From NCBI GenBank assembly GCA_017545905.1, contig JAFWXL010000021.1, forward strand, positions 1-50,200: DNA of 50,200 bases, read 5' to 3'. A model generated the notes under the pieces. That model saw only the letters and a list, made by a program, of their open reading frames with translations, made no database searches and had not been told where the DNA came from. This document shows, piece by piece, positions 7,618 through 14,812 of the stretch; position 1 is the first letter of the stretch, and each line of letters starts with the position of its first letter. Made by a program: the position numbers and the translations under genes. The stretch is from Clostridia bacterium. GTDB taxonomy: Bacteria; Bacillota; Clostridia; Christensenellales; Aristaeellaceae.

Positions 7618-8439
7618 TCAAAGGGTGAAGCGCCGCTTGTTCTCTCTGTCGCAGAGAATGGCCAGTGTGAAGGACAGCAGGCATGAGAGCAGCGAGGCAA
7701 GCGAACCTGTGGCAAAATAGAGCATCAGCAGCAGAAACGCACACAGCAGATAGCGGCGCAGCTTGGAGGCGGAGAGCGCAAGCGCTCTGATTCGCTGCCA
7801 GGAGAAAGGCTTTTTCTGCCGGGCCTGATGGCGCGCGATATCCTCGTCCGTTGCCGGATGCAGCCTGCCGGACAGGAGCGCCAACTGCCTGCCGCTGATC
7901 AGGCGTATGGGCGGGTCGGCCCACTCCGCTGCGCGCGTGGCTTCGGGCGTAAATGCTGCCGTGCAGGCGAGGGCGACCTTGTCTGCGCCGCATTCGATCC
8001 GCGCGCGGTGTGCGCTGAGCACGTCGCCCTGACCGGCACTGGTGCCGGGCAGACATTGCGCAAGGCGCACCAGCCATGTTTCGCCTGCATAGCGCATCTG
8101 GCTGCCTTCAAGGCTTTCCCCGCCCAGCGTATCGCACAGCAGGATGCACACGCGTCTGCCTGCCGCGGCGTTGGGCAGCATGATCAGCTCATCCAGCGCG
8201 ATCATGCCGCCGATACGCTCGCGCAGCATCCGCTCGCGCGCGCTGATGGTGCGCTTTTCTATGAGCATGATTGTCAGGCTGACGAGTACAAAGAGCGCGC
8301 AGCCGGCTGCAAGGCCCAGAGGCCCGCTCTGCCACAGAAAGAAAAAATATGCCACGCACAGCGCGAGAATCAGTGCGCGAAGCGCCAGCCGGTCCAGCGC
8401 GCTGGCCAGCGCATTCTTGCTCTCAAAGGGTGAAGTCAC
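7618..8439 (-). CDS. Membrane protein with Mrr-like domain, function unknown
   Basis: A 273-residue protein not assigned to a named family. Two hydrophobic segments (about 22-36 and 41-61) and a C-terminal hydrophobic hairpin (about 229-263) flank a cytosolic region. Residues about 123-194 read like the core of the Mrr/NERD-type restriction-endonuclease fold, in particular VALACTAAFTPEATRAAEW followed by IRLISGRQLALL, which is the usual TNS.FTP.A..LA ... I.LIDG..L..L tail of Mrr domains. The catalytic D...ExK is not evident: the equivalent strand reads HRARIECGADKVALA. It starts at GTG with GGAGG 10 nt upstream, and ends 4 nt from the convergent methyltransferase gene. The fold is inferred from pattern only; nuclease activity is doubtful. 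Confidence 0.7.
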   Translation of the reverse strand: MTSPFESKNALASALDRLALRALILALCVAYFFFLWQSGPLGLAAGCALFVLVSLTIMLIEKRTISARERMLRERIGGMIALDELIMLPNAAAGRRVCILLCDTLGGESLEGSQMRYAGETWLVRLAQCLPGTSAGQGDVLSAHRARIECGADKVALACTAAFTPEATRAAEWADPPIRLISGRQLALLSGRLHPATDEDIARHQARQKKPFSWQRIRALALSASKLRRYLLCAFLLLMLYFATGSLASLLSCLLSFTLAILCDRENKRRFTL

Positions 8440-8513
8440 GGCAGTTCCTCCGGAATTATGTATGATGACATATGTAGTTTTTTCTTTTTTTCAAATTGTA
8501 TTCCATACCCTCT

Positions 8514-8541
8514 TTGAAAACAGGCGGGAATTTGGTATAAT
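8514..8541 (+). promoter_or_regulatory. Promoter of the nadD operon
   Basis: TTGAAA (8514-8519), 16-nt spacer, TATAAT (8536-8541) with an extended TGG just before it. It lies 41 nt upstream of the nadD start. Confidence 0.75.
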
Positions 8542-8582
8542 ACCTTGTTGGATGTCATTTTCGGCGAAAGGGATGAATCGCG

Positions 8583-9200
8583 ATGCGGCAGATCGGTCTG
8601 ATGGGCGGCAGCTTCAATCCCATTCACTGCGGCCATCTGAACATGGGCCGTGCGGCGCTGGAATGCGGCGCGGTGGAGCAGGTGCTCTTTCTGCCCTCGG
8701 GCAATCCGCCGCATAAGCGTGCGGGGCTGGAGGACAAGATGCACCGCCTTGCGATGGCACGCCTTGCCGTTGCGGGTGAAAAGGACATGGATGTGTGCAC
8801 GGAGGAGATTGAGCGAGAAGGCGTGATCTACACGGTGGATACACTGACGATTCTGCAAAAGAAAATGCCGGATTGCCGGTTCCGCTATCTGATCGGCGCG
8901 GACACGCTGTGCGCGCTGCACACGTGGCGGAGGCCGGAAGATGTGATCAGGCTGTGTGAGCTTCTTGTGGTGATGCGTCCCGGCGAGGACGAAACCCGGA
9001 TTCTGGCGGACGCTGAAAGCTGGCGTGCGCGCGGCGCACAGATCGATTTCCTGCCGGCAAAGAGGATGGATGTTTCCTCAACGCTGATCCGTGCGCGATT
9101 GGCGCAGGGGCAGGCGCTGGAGGGCCTTGTGCCCGGACCGGTGGAGACATATATCCGCACACACGGACTCTATGGAACGCATGGAGATATGGCCCGATGA
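8583..9200 (+). CDS. nadD: Nicotinate-nucleotide adenylyltransferase
   Basis: Transfers AMP from ATP to nicotinate mononucleotide, making deamido-NAD in the shared de novo and salvage NAD pathway. At 205 residues the length is normal. It has the nucleotidyltransferase signature GGSFNPIHCGH (residues 9-19), LPSGNPPHK near 39-47 and C-terminal VSSTLIRARL (ISSTxIR motif). The start follows GAAAGGG by about 10 nt. Its stop overlaps the yqeK start by 4 nt. nadD-yqeK-rsfS is the conserved Firmicutes order. Confidence 0.96.
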   Translation: MRQIGLMGGSFNPIHCGHLNMGRAALECGAVEQVLFLPSGNPPHKRAGLEDKMHRLAMARLAVAGEKDMDVCTEEIEREGVIYTVDTLTILQKKMPDCRFRYLIGADTLCALHTWRRPEDVIRLCELLVVMRPGEDETRILADAESWRARGAQIDFLPAKRMDVSSTLIRARLAQGQALEGLVPGPVETYIRTHGLYGTHGDMAR

Positions 9201-9763
9201 AACGAGAGAAGATGGAATTCAAGCTCAAAAAGGAGCTGGACCGTCAGCGCTTTGAGCACACGCTGGGCGTGGAGAAGACGGCGGTCAATATGGCGCGCAT
9301 CTTTGGCGAGGATGAGGAACAGGCAGCGCTGGCAGGGCTGCTGCACGACTGCGCAAAGTGCCTGCCGCTTTCCCAGATGGTCAAGGCCGCCAGGCATGAG
9401 GATATTGATCCCGTGATGAAGGAATCCAAGGCGCTCATGCATGCGCTGGCAGGTATGTGCATCGCCAGAGACGTCTACGATGTCAAGGATGAAGCGGTGC
9501 TCTCTGCCATCCGCTGGCATACGACTGGACACGCGCAGATGACCGCGCTGGAGAAAATCGTCTATCTGGCCGATATGATTGAGCCGTGCCGCAAGCCCTA
9601 TCCGGGGCTGGATACGCTGCGCGAGCTGTGCATGCACGATCTGGATCAGGCGATGCATACGGCGCTGCGCATGAGCCTTGACCACGTCAGGGAGCAGGGG
9701 AAGACGCTGCATCCGGATACGCTGGCGGCGCTGAAAACCTATGAACCCGAACTAGAAGCATAA
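9197..9763 (+). CDS. yqeK: YqeK-type HD-domain Ap4A hydrolase
   Basis: HD-superfamily phosphohydrolase of the YqeK family, shown in other bacteria to cut diadenosine tetraphosphate symmetrically into two ADP. The 188 residues carry the metal ligands in order: FEHTLGVEKTA (His), LLHDCAKCLP (the His-Asp pair), later HALAG and IRWHTTGH, and LADMIEP (Asp). Its ATG overlaps the nadD stop (ATGA), so the two are probably translationally coupled. Confidence 0.93.
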   Translation: MKREKMEFKLKKELDRQRFEHTLGVEKTAVNMARIFGEDEEQAALAGLLHDCAKCLPLSQMVKAARHEDIDPVMKESKALMHALAGMCIARDVYDVKDEAVLSAIRWHTTGHAQMTALEKIVYLADMIEPCRKPYPGLDTLRELCMHDLDQAMHTALRMSLDHVREQGKTLHPDTLAALKTYEPELEA

Positions 9764-9764
9764 T

Positions 9765-9779
9765 CCGGGCGGCGCCCGG
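9765..9779. other. Short GC hairpin between yqeK and rsfS
   Basis: CCGGGCGGCGCCCGG forms a compact stem directly after the yqeK stop. No T-run follows, so it may stabilise or pause the transcript rather than terminate it. Confidence 0.4.
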
Positions 9780-9818
9780 GTATCAACCAGGACTGAAGAC
9801 CAGGAGGAAAACAGAGAT

Positions 9819-10190
9819 ATGGAAACCAGAGAGATTGCGCTGCTTGCAGCGAAGGCCCTTGATGATAAGCGCGGCAAGGATATCACCGTGCTCAAAGTGG
9901 ACGAGATGACCGTGATCACCGATTACATGGTGATCGCCACCGGCCGCAGCGTGCCGCAGGTGAAGGCGCTGGCTGACAATGTCGAGGAGGAGCTGGGCAA
10001 GCTCGAACTTGATCCCAAGCGCCGCGAGGGCTATACCGAGGGCCGCTGGTGCGTGCTGGATTACGGCGATGTGATGGTGCATGTGTTCCATGAGCAGGAC
10101 CGCGAGTATTATCAGCTGGAGCGCCTCTGGGCGGACGGTACCAACGAACTGGAGCTCTCCTTTGAGAAGGATGCATCCGAGCAGGCCTGA
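9819..10190 (+). CDS. rsfS: Ribosomal silencing factor RsfS
   Basis: RsfS (Iojap family) binds ribosomal protein L14 and blocks joining of the subunits when nutrients are low. The 123-residue protein has the full family pattern: LAAKALDDKRGKDITVLKV, TDYMVIATGRS, near-C-terminal GRWCVLDYGDVMVHVF and REYYQLERLW. AGGAGG precedes the ATG by about 10 nt. It is third in the nadD operon, the usual place. Confidence 0.96.
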   Translation: METREIALLAAKALDDKRGKDITVLKVDEMTVITDYMVIATGRSVPQVKALADNVEEELGKLELDPKRREGYTEGRWCVLDYGDVMVHVFHEQDREYYQLERLWADGTNELELSFEKDASEQA

Positions 10191-10206
10191 TCGCGGAGGT
10201 TTCGCT

Positions 10207-10806
10207 ATGCCGAAAAGGAAAGATTTGCTGCTGATCGTGCTGGTGCTGGCGCTGGCTGCCGCGATGCTGGGCGTTTCCAAGTTCATGCCCAGAACGGATA
10301 TCAGCGAAAAGACCGCTGACGCGACGCTTGCGCCGGATGCGATCGAGTATGTTGCCACGCCTGAACCGACCGCAGCGCCGACTGTGCAGCCCACGGCTGC
10401 GCCGACCGCAGCGCCGGAGCAGGAAATGACTGAGGAACCGACTGCGCAGCCCGCGGCTGAGCCGACCGAGGCACCCGCTCAGGAACAGGCGATGGTTGGT
10501 CCGATGCCGCCTAAGAAAGTGGAGGTCGTGCGCGGCCATGTGATCCTGACGGTGGGCGGCCGCCAGTACGGCGATCCGATTCCGATGGATCGCGACAAGA
10601 TCATCACCCTGCTGCAGGATGACGGCAAGATCAACAAGGTGCATATCACGCCTGAGAAGGTCTACATGGAGTCGTCCACCTGTGACAATCAGGATTGCGT
10701 GCAGCAGGGCGAGGTTCACGTGGATACGCATCAGCAGCGTATTCTGGGCTGCTACATCATTTGCCTGCCCAATAACGTGAGCATTGAGATGGTTCCTGCC
10801 GAGTGA
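10207..10806 (+). CDS. NusG domain II-containing membrane-anchored protein
   Basis: A 199-residue protein with an N-terminal membrane anchor (residues about 7-25), a long Pro/Ala/Thr/Glu linker (about 45-95) and a C-terminal NusG domain II (about 105-197). The domain shows VILTVGGRQYGDPIPM, KVYMESSTCDNQDCVQQGEV (the paired-Cys motif of the family) and GCYIICLPNNVSIEM. This is not the transcription factor NusG; it is the extracytoplasmic family that in Clostridia typically precedes the Gx transporter, as here, and often travels with FMN-binding proteins. GGAGG lies 8 nt before the start. Biochemical role unknown. Confidence 0.88.
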   Translation: MPKRKDLLLIVLVLALAAAMLGVSKFMPRTDISEKTADATLAPDAIEYVATPEPTAAPTVQPTAAPTAAPEQEMTEEPTAQPAAEPTEAPAQEQAMVGPMPPKKVEVVRGHVILTVGGRQYGDPIPMDRDKIITLLQDDGKINKVHITPEKVYMESSTCDNQDCVQQGEVHVDTHQQRILGCYIICLPNNVSIEMVPAE

Positions 10807-10841
10807 GGCGGGCATTCCCGACAAGAGAGGAAGTTATTTTC

Positions 10842-11354
10842 ATGCGCAACAAGCGCGCGCAGAGTATTGCGCTTTCCGGGCTGCTGACCAGCCTGATGCT
10901 GGTTTTCGGTCTGATTGAGCGCCAGTTTCCGCTGACAGCGGCGATACCCGGTGTAAAGCTGGGTCTGGCGAATTCCGTGCTGCTCTACAGCCTGTATATG
11001 CTGGGCGTCAAGCAGTCCTTTGTGCTGATGCTGCTCAAGGCGCTGATGAGCTGGCTGATCTATACGAACATGAACGCCATGTTCTATTCGCTGGGCGGCG
11101 GCCTGTTCTCGCTGGTCGTGATGATCCTTGTCAGCAGGATGAAGGGCGTGAGCATCATCGGCGTGAGCGCACTGGGCGCAGTGTTTTTCAATGTCGGCCA
11201 GATTCTGGTTGCTGTGTTCATGCTGAATACCCCGCAGCTTATCTTTACCTATCTGCCGATCCTCATGATTTCCGGCGTGGTTACCGGTGTGCTCACCGGC
11301 GTCGTTGCACAGATGGTCATGAAGCATCTCAGGGCGATGGGCACGCGCAGGTGA
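10842..11354 (+). CDS. Gx transporter family membrane protein
   Basis: A 170-residue integral membrane protein of the family labelled Gx transporter or, historically, heptaprenyl diphosphate synthase component I. Conserved blocks: PGVKLGLANSVLLYSLYMLG, MFYSLGGGLFSLVVM, IGVSALGAVFFNVGQILVA and YLPILMISGVVTGVLTGVV. It is probably a small-molecule uptake S-component-like protein with about five or six membrane segments. GAGAGGAAG lies about 9 nt upstream. It forms an operon with the NusG-II gene. Involvement in quinone or flavin supply for extracellular electron transfer is inference from the usual neighbourhood. Confidence 0.88.
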   Translation: MRNKRAQSIALSGLLTSLMLVFGLIERQFPLTAAIPGVKLGLANSVLLYSLYMLGVKQSFVLMLLKALMSWLIYTNMNAMFYSLGGGLFSLVVMILVSRMKGVSIIGVSALGAVFFNVGQILVAVFMLNTPQLIFTYLPILMISGVVTGVLTGVVAQMVMKHLRAMGTRR

Positions 11355-11358
11355 CAGG

Positions 11359-11432
11359 AGGGGATGTTGGGGCTGCGTCCCTGAGACCCGCATGGGGAAA
11401 CCTCCCCAGACTCCATCTTCACTTCGCGCTTG
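11359..11432 (+). repeat. 3'-end palindromic repeat, copy 2
   Basis: Begins 5 nt after the Gx transporter stop, in the same orientation as the gene. Segments in order: GGGATGTTGGGG, CTGCGTCCCTGA, ACCCGC, TGGGGAAACCTCCCCA hairpin, then GACTCCATCTTCACTTCGCG. The last block matches GACTCCCTTCTTCGCTTCGC in the minus-strand copies. Confidence 0.75.
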
Positions 11433-11451
11433 TTTTCAGAAGCTATACTGT

Positions 11452-11483
11452 AAAACGCCTCCGGCATTGCCGGGGGCGTTTTT
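11452..11483. terminator. Terminator between Gx transporter and degV
   Basis: ACGCCTCCGGC and GCCGGGGGCGT pair across an ATT loop, with AAAA before and TTTTT after, so it can serve both converging genes. Confidence 0.8.
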
Positions 11484-11503
11484 CGGATATCTTTCTTGAA
11501 GCC

Positions 11504-11570
11504 GCAGCGAAGCGAAGAAGGGAGTCTGAGGGAAGATGTTCCTCAGACGGGCCCGGGCGGCAGCCCGGCG
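11504..11570 (-). repeat. 3'-end palindromic repeat, copy 3
   Basis: Abuts the degV stop codon at 11571 and reads in the degV sense on the minus strand: GCCGGGCTGCCGCCCGGGC, GTCTGAGGAA/TTCCCTCAG hairpin, then ACTCCCTTCTTCGCTTCGCT. Same family as copies 2, 5 and 6. Confidence 0.78.
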
Positions 11571-12416
11571 TCACTCCGCCTCGACGAACACCAGACCGAA
11601 CACGCCAGGGCCAACGTGTGTGCCGATCGTTGCGCCGACGGGGTGGATGTCGTTGCCCTTGCATGAGATTCCAGTCTGATTGAGCTTCTTGACGAAGCTC
11701 AGGCAGTTGTCCGGATTATAGGTATACAGCGGCATGACAGGGAAGCGCTCGTCAATCCTGTGCTGCTCGATGAGCTTGAGCAGGCCGGCGCTGGCGCGGT
11801 GCAGGCCCATGCCCTTGCCGGCAAGGGCAACCTTGCCCTCGTCGTTGAGGGTGATGAATACCTTGAGCTGCACAAGGGAGCCGAGGCTGGCGGCGGCCTG
11901 CGGAATGCGTCCGCCGCGGGCGAGATAGTCGAGCGTATCCAGACAGCCGTAAAGCCGGATACGTCCGCAGAAGCGGCGAAGCTCTTCAGCGATTTCACCG
12001 GCGGTGAGGCTGCCTTCGCCGCGCAGCTGGCAGGCGCGTAGCACAAGCATCTTTTCGGCAGTGGCTGCGAGCATGGAGTCGACGATGTGGATATCGTCGT
12101 ATTCGATCATGCTTCTGGCGAGCGTCGCGCTCTGCACGGTGCCGGACAGGCCGGAGGAGAGCAGCACGCACACGACGCTGTCGCCGGCTGCCTTTGCCTC
12201 TTCAAAGACGCTCAGAAAAGCGTCGGGCGTCGGCTGCGAGGTCTTGGGGTTCTCGCCGGACATGATGCGATTCCAGAAGATATCCGGCGTCAGCGTAACG
12301 CCGTCTTCATAGGCGTCGCTGCCAAAGACAATCTGCAGCGGCACGGCGGTAATGTGATGTGTATACAGTTCTGCGGCGGAAAAATCCGCCGCAGAATCGG
12401 TGATGATTCGGATCAT
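11571..12416 (-). CDS. DegV family fatty-acid-binding protein
   Basis: DegV proteins bind a fatty acid and, as FakB subunits, present it to the kinase FakA. The 281-residue protein has the family start IITDSAADF, the SQPTPDAF block (residues about 59-66), the fatty-acid carboxylate-binding loop LLSSGLSGTVQSA near 85-97 and LDYLARGGRI in the C-terminal half. The late IGTHVGPGVFGLVF is also typical. The start is preceded by AAGGAAA. No FakA-like kinase is in the window, so the partner must lie elsewhere. It is followed by repeat copy 3. Confidence 0.92.
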   Translation of the reverse strand: MIRIITDSAADFSAAELYTHHITAVPLQIVFGSDAYEDGVTLTPDIFWNRIMSGENPKTSQPTPDAFLSVFEEAKAAGDSVVCVLLSSGLSGTVQSATLARSMIEYDDIHIVDSMLAATAEKMLVLRACQLRGEGSLTAGEIAEELRRFCGRIRLYGCLDTLDYLARGGRIPQAAASLGSLVQLKVFITLNDEGKVALAGKGMGLHRASAGLLKLIEQHRIDERFPVMPLYTYNPDNCLSFVKKLNQTGISCKGNDIHPVGATIGTHVGPGVFGLVFVEAE

Positions 12417-12438
12417 TCGGGTTTCCTTTCAGTGTTTA

Positions 12439-12897
12439 TCAGGTTTTGTTTGCCGTGGGAACGATACCGTCAAGAATCTCAGTGATTTCACTGAGCTCTT
12501 TGGCAACCGTCAGCGCACGGTCAACGCCGATTCTGTCGATCAGCTGACCAAGAATCGCCTCAACGCCCTCGTGCTCCTGCAGATAGGCAGCTTCACCTTC
12601 CTCAGTCAGGCGGATGAAGATCATGCGCTTGTCCAGCTCTGCGCGCGTGCGGGTGATATAGCCGCGGCTTTCCAGCGAGGTCAGAATCTTGTTCATCTGG
12701 CTCTTGAGCAGGCGCGTGCGGCGGATGAGATCGGTCGCGGTCATCGGATTGGCCTGCGTGCTGTGACGCAGAAGCAGACCCATGACGTGCGCCTCGTTAT
12801 AGGTATGAGAGGAAACGAGGCGTGTGTTCCACAGCGTGCTCGTCAGGTTCAGCCAGGAATCCAGCAGCTTGTCGCCGGCGTAGACGATGTCGGTCAT
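12439..12897 (-). CDS. MarR family transcriptional regulator
   Basis: A 152-residue winged-helix regulator. The DNA-binding core is at about residues 45-110: MTATDLIRRTRLLKSQMNKILTSLESRGYI (helices 3-4) and the wing RAELDKRMIFIRLTEEGEAA. AAGGAGG is upstream of the ATG. It lies 22 nt upstream of degV on the same strand, so the two may be co-transcribed. The promoter has an inverted repeat next to the predicted start site, suggesting self-repression. Ligand unknown. Confidence 0.9.
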   Translation of the reverse strand: MTDIVYAGDKLLDSWLNLTSTLWNTRLVSSHTYNEAHVMGLLLRHSTQANPMTATDLIRRTRLLKSQMNKILTSLESRGYITRTRAELDKRMIFIRLTEEGEAAYLQEHEGVEAILGQLIDRIGVDRALTVAKELSEITEILDGIVPTANKT

Positions 12898-12916
12898 AGA
12901 GAGACCTCCTTAAAAA

Positions 12917-12931
12917 GTTCAACAAATGAAC
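12917..12931. promoter_or_regulatory. Candidate MarR operator
   Basis: GTTCAACAAATGAAC is an inverted repeat (5-5-5) just downstream of the predicted start site of the marR gene, a usual place for an autorepressor site. Binding is inferred. Confidence 0.4.
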
Positions 12932-12940
12932 GACGTGAAT

Positions 12941-12969
12941 ATCATATAGCATCAGCGTATCGCTGTCAA
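12941..12969 (-). promoter_or_regulatory. Promoter of marR-degV
   Basis: Minus strand: TTGACA (12969-12964), 17-nt spacer, TATGAT (12946-12941). Confidence 0.75.
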
Positions 12970-13093
12970 GCATTTGCACATAAAAAACAGTCGTTTCAGA
13001 AATATCTCAGCATTCGAGAAGAAGTATAACAAAAAGTGATCTGATTCGCAAGCAGAACACATGCTTTTGTGAATTGGAATGTCTGTGAAGACT

Positions 13094-13122
13094 TGACAAA
13101 ACGGCGCAAACAGTCAATAATA
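13094..13122 (+). promoter_or_regulatory. Promoter of galK
   Basis: TTGACA (13094-13099), 17-nt spacer, AATAAT (13117-13122), 57 nt before the galK start. Confidence 0.65.
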
Positions 13123-13179
13123 AGAGTGACATATTCTGCACAAAAACAACCTGATACATATTATATGGAGGGATATCCG

Positions 13180-14463
13180 ATGAACAGTCAGTGGACGGCT
13201 TATCAGAATTCTCAGGCGTTTGCTTCCCGCGTGGCGACGCTCTACGGCGCCGGCGAGAAGGTTCTTGAAAACCAGAAGGCGCGCTACGGCAAGCTGGTGG
13301 AGCGCTTTGAAAATCGCTTCGGCGAAGGCCATGGCGAGCTGTGTTTCTTCTCTGCACCAGGCCGCACGGAGATCGGCGGTAACCACACCGACCATAACCA
13401 TGGCCGCTGCCTGGCGGGCGCTGTGAACCTGGATACCATCGCCTGTGTCGAGAAGACCGACGACAATACCATCGTCGTAGACAGCGAAGGATTCCCGCCG
13501 ATCACGGTGGATCTGTCTTCCCTTGAGATCCGTGAAAAGGACTTTGGCACCACGCTTGCGCTCATCCGCGGCACTGCCGGTATCATGAAGGATATGGGCT
13601 ATCAGGTAGGCGGCTTCAAGGCCACCATTTCCTCTTCCGTGCTGCGCGGAAGCGGCCTGTCCTCCTCTGCTGCGTTTGAGATCCTGATTGCGGCGATCCT
13701 TGACGGCCTGTACAACGGCTGGGTGGTGGATTTCAAGACCCGCGCTGTGATCGCGCAGAAGGTTGAAAACGTGTACTTCGGCAAGCCCTGCGGTCTGCTC
13801 GACCAGATGGCGGCTTCTGCCGGCGGCATGGTCGCGCTCGATTTTGAAACTGCCGACGCCAAGGTTGACGCTGTTGCGTGCGATTTCGCGGCGAAGGGCT
13901 ATGCATTGTGCGTCGTCAATACTGGCGGCGATCACGGCGATCTGACCGACGACTATGCTGCGATCCCGGCCGAGATGAAGTCTGTCGCGGCGCAGTTCGG
14001 CAAGACGGTGCTGCGTGAGGTCGATCCGGCTGAGTTTGAGAAGAACATCGCCAGGGTCCGCGCTGCTGTGGGCGATCGTCCGGTACTACGCGCGATGCAT
14101 TTCTTTGATGACAATGCGCGCGTGGTGGAGCAGGTTGCGGCTGTCCGCGAGGGCAATCTTGAGAAGTTCTTTGCTGATGTGACTGCCTCTGGCGACAGCA
14201 GCTGGAAGCTGCTGCAGAATGTCTATGCCCGTCCCAATCAGGAACAGATGGCCATGGGCATTGAGCTCAGCCGCCGTTTCCTCAAGGGCGAAGGCGCGCA
14301 GCGTGTGCATGGCGGCGGCTTTGCCGGCACCATCCAGTCCTATGTGCCGATGGCGCGTCTGGATGCGTATGTCGCGCTGATGGAAGACGTCTTCGGCAAG
14401 GGCAGCTGCACCCCGCTGATGATCCGCCCGGAGGGCGCGGTCATGATGCCGATGCAGGCGTAA
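13180..14463 (+). CDS. galK: Galactokinase
   Basis: Phosphorylates galactose at C1 with ATP, the first step of the Leloir pathway. The 427-residue GHMP kinase has the sugar-binding signature GRTEIGGNHTDHNHG (61-75), the ATP loop RGSGLSSSAAFE near 149-160 and the third GHMP motif GGGFAGT near 376. GNHTDH instead of GEHTDY is the variant common in clostridial galactokinases. The start follows GGAGGGATA; an earlier in-frame ATG at 13069 lies upstream of the promoter. No galT or galE neighbour is present: the gene has its own promoter and terminator. Confidence 0.92.
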   Translation: MNSQWTAYQNSQAFASRVATLYGAGEKVLENQKARYGKLVERFENRFGEGHGELCFFSAPGRTEIGGNHTDHNHGRCLAGAVNLDTIACVEKTDDNTIVVDSEGFPPITVDLSSLEIREKDFGTTLALIRGTAGIMKDMGYQVGGFKATISSSVLRGSGLSSSAAFEILIAAILDGLYNGWVVDFKTRAVIAQKVENVYFGKPCGLLDQMAASAGGMVALDFETADAKVDAVACDFAAKGYALCVVNTGGDHGDLTDDYAAIPAEMKSVAAQFGKTVLREVDPAEFEKNIARVRAAVGDRPVLRAMHFFDDNARVVEQVAAVREGNLEKFFADVTASGDSSWKLLQNVYARPNQEQMAMGIELSRRFLKGEGAQRVHGGGFAGTIQSYVPMARLDAYVALMEDVFGKGSCTPLMIRPEGAVMMPMQA

Positions 14464-14501
14464 AATAACGGCAGAAGGATTATCACAACAAATTGTTTCA
14501 G

Positions 14502-14536
14502 ACGAAGCCATCCGCACGGATGGCTTCGTTTTTTGA
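14502..14536 (+). terminator. Terminator of galK
   Basis: ACGAAGCCATCCG and GGATGGCTTCGT form a long stem with a short loop, followed by TTTTTT. Confidence 0.88.
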
Positions 14537-14711
14537 CTTACAGGAAACTGCATAAAAGCGTGCAGCGAGTACCGGATTACTTGGTTTGTAAAGCTGTTCG
14601 GAAGCGGGAGCAGCAACTGGCTGCATTTTTGCCAAATGGAAAGCAGTACCGGAATGCCCGCTGCGGATACAGGCAGCTTTGCACGGGTCAGGGAGAAACC
14701 GGGGTGCAGCC
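14537..14711. other. Intergenic stretch with no recognised feature
   Basis: Together with the flanking terminator and promoter this makes a gap of about 350 bases between galK and the dehydratase gene. I see only a small GCAGC/GCTGC hairpin followed by ATTTTTG near 14610-14632, and no convincing gene or riboswitch. Confidence 0.4.
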
Positions 14712-14741
14712 TTGAAATCGCTTTGGCATGTATGGTATAAT
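14712..14741 (+). promoter_or_regulatory. Promoter of the sugar dehydratase gene
   Basis: TTGAAA (14712-14717), 18-nt spacer, TATAAT (14736-14741) with extended TGG. The 5' leader is about 65 nt. Confidence 0.72.
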
Positions 14742-14812
14742 ACAGTGTTGAAAATGTACAGATATGCCGCATATGTCCGTATGCGGCGGTTGACGATATC
14801 GGGGGATAGGGA

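Noticed and set aside
14533-14715. Small 60-codon frame downstream of galK
   Set aside because: It has no ribosome binding site, starts at the galK terminator and shows no recognisable protein features.
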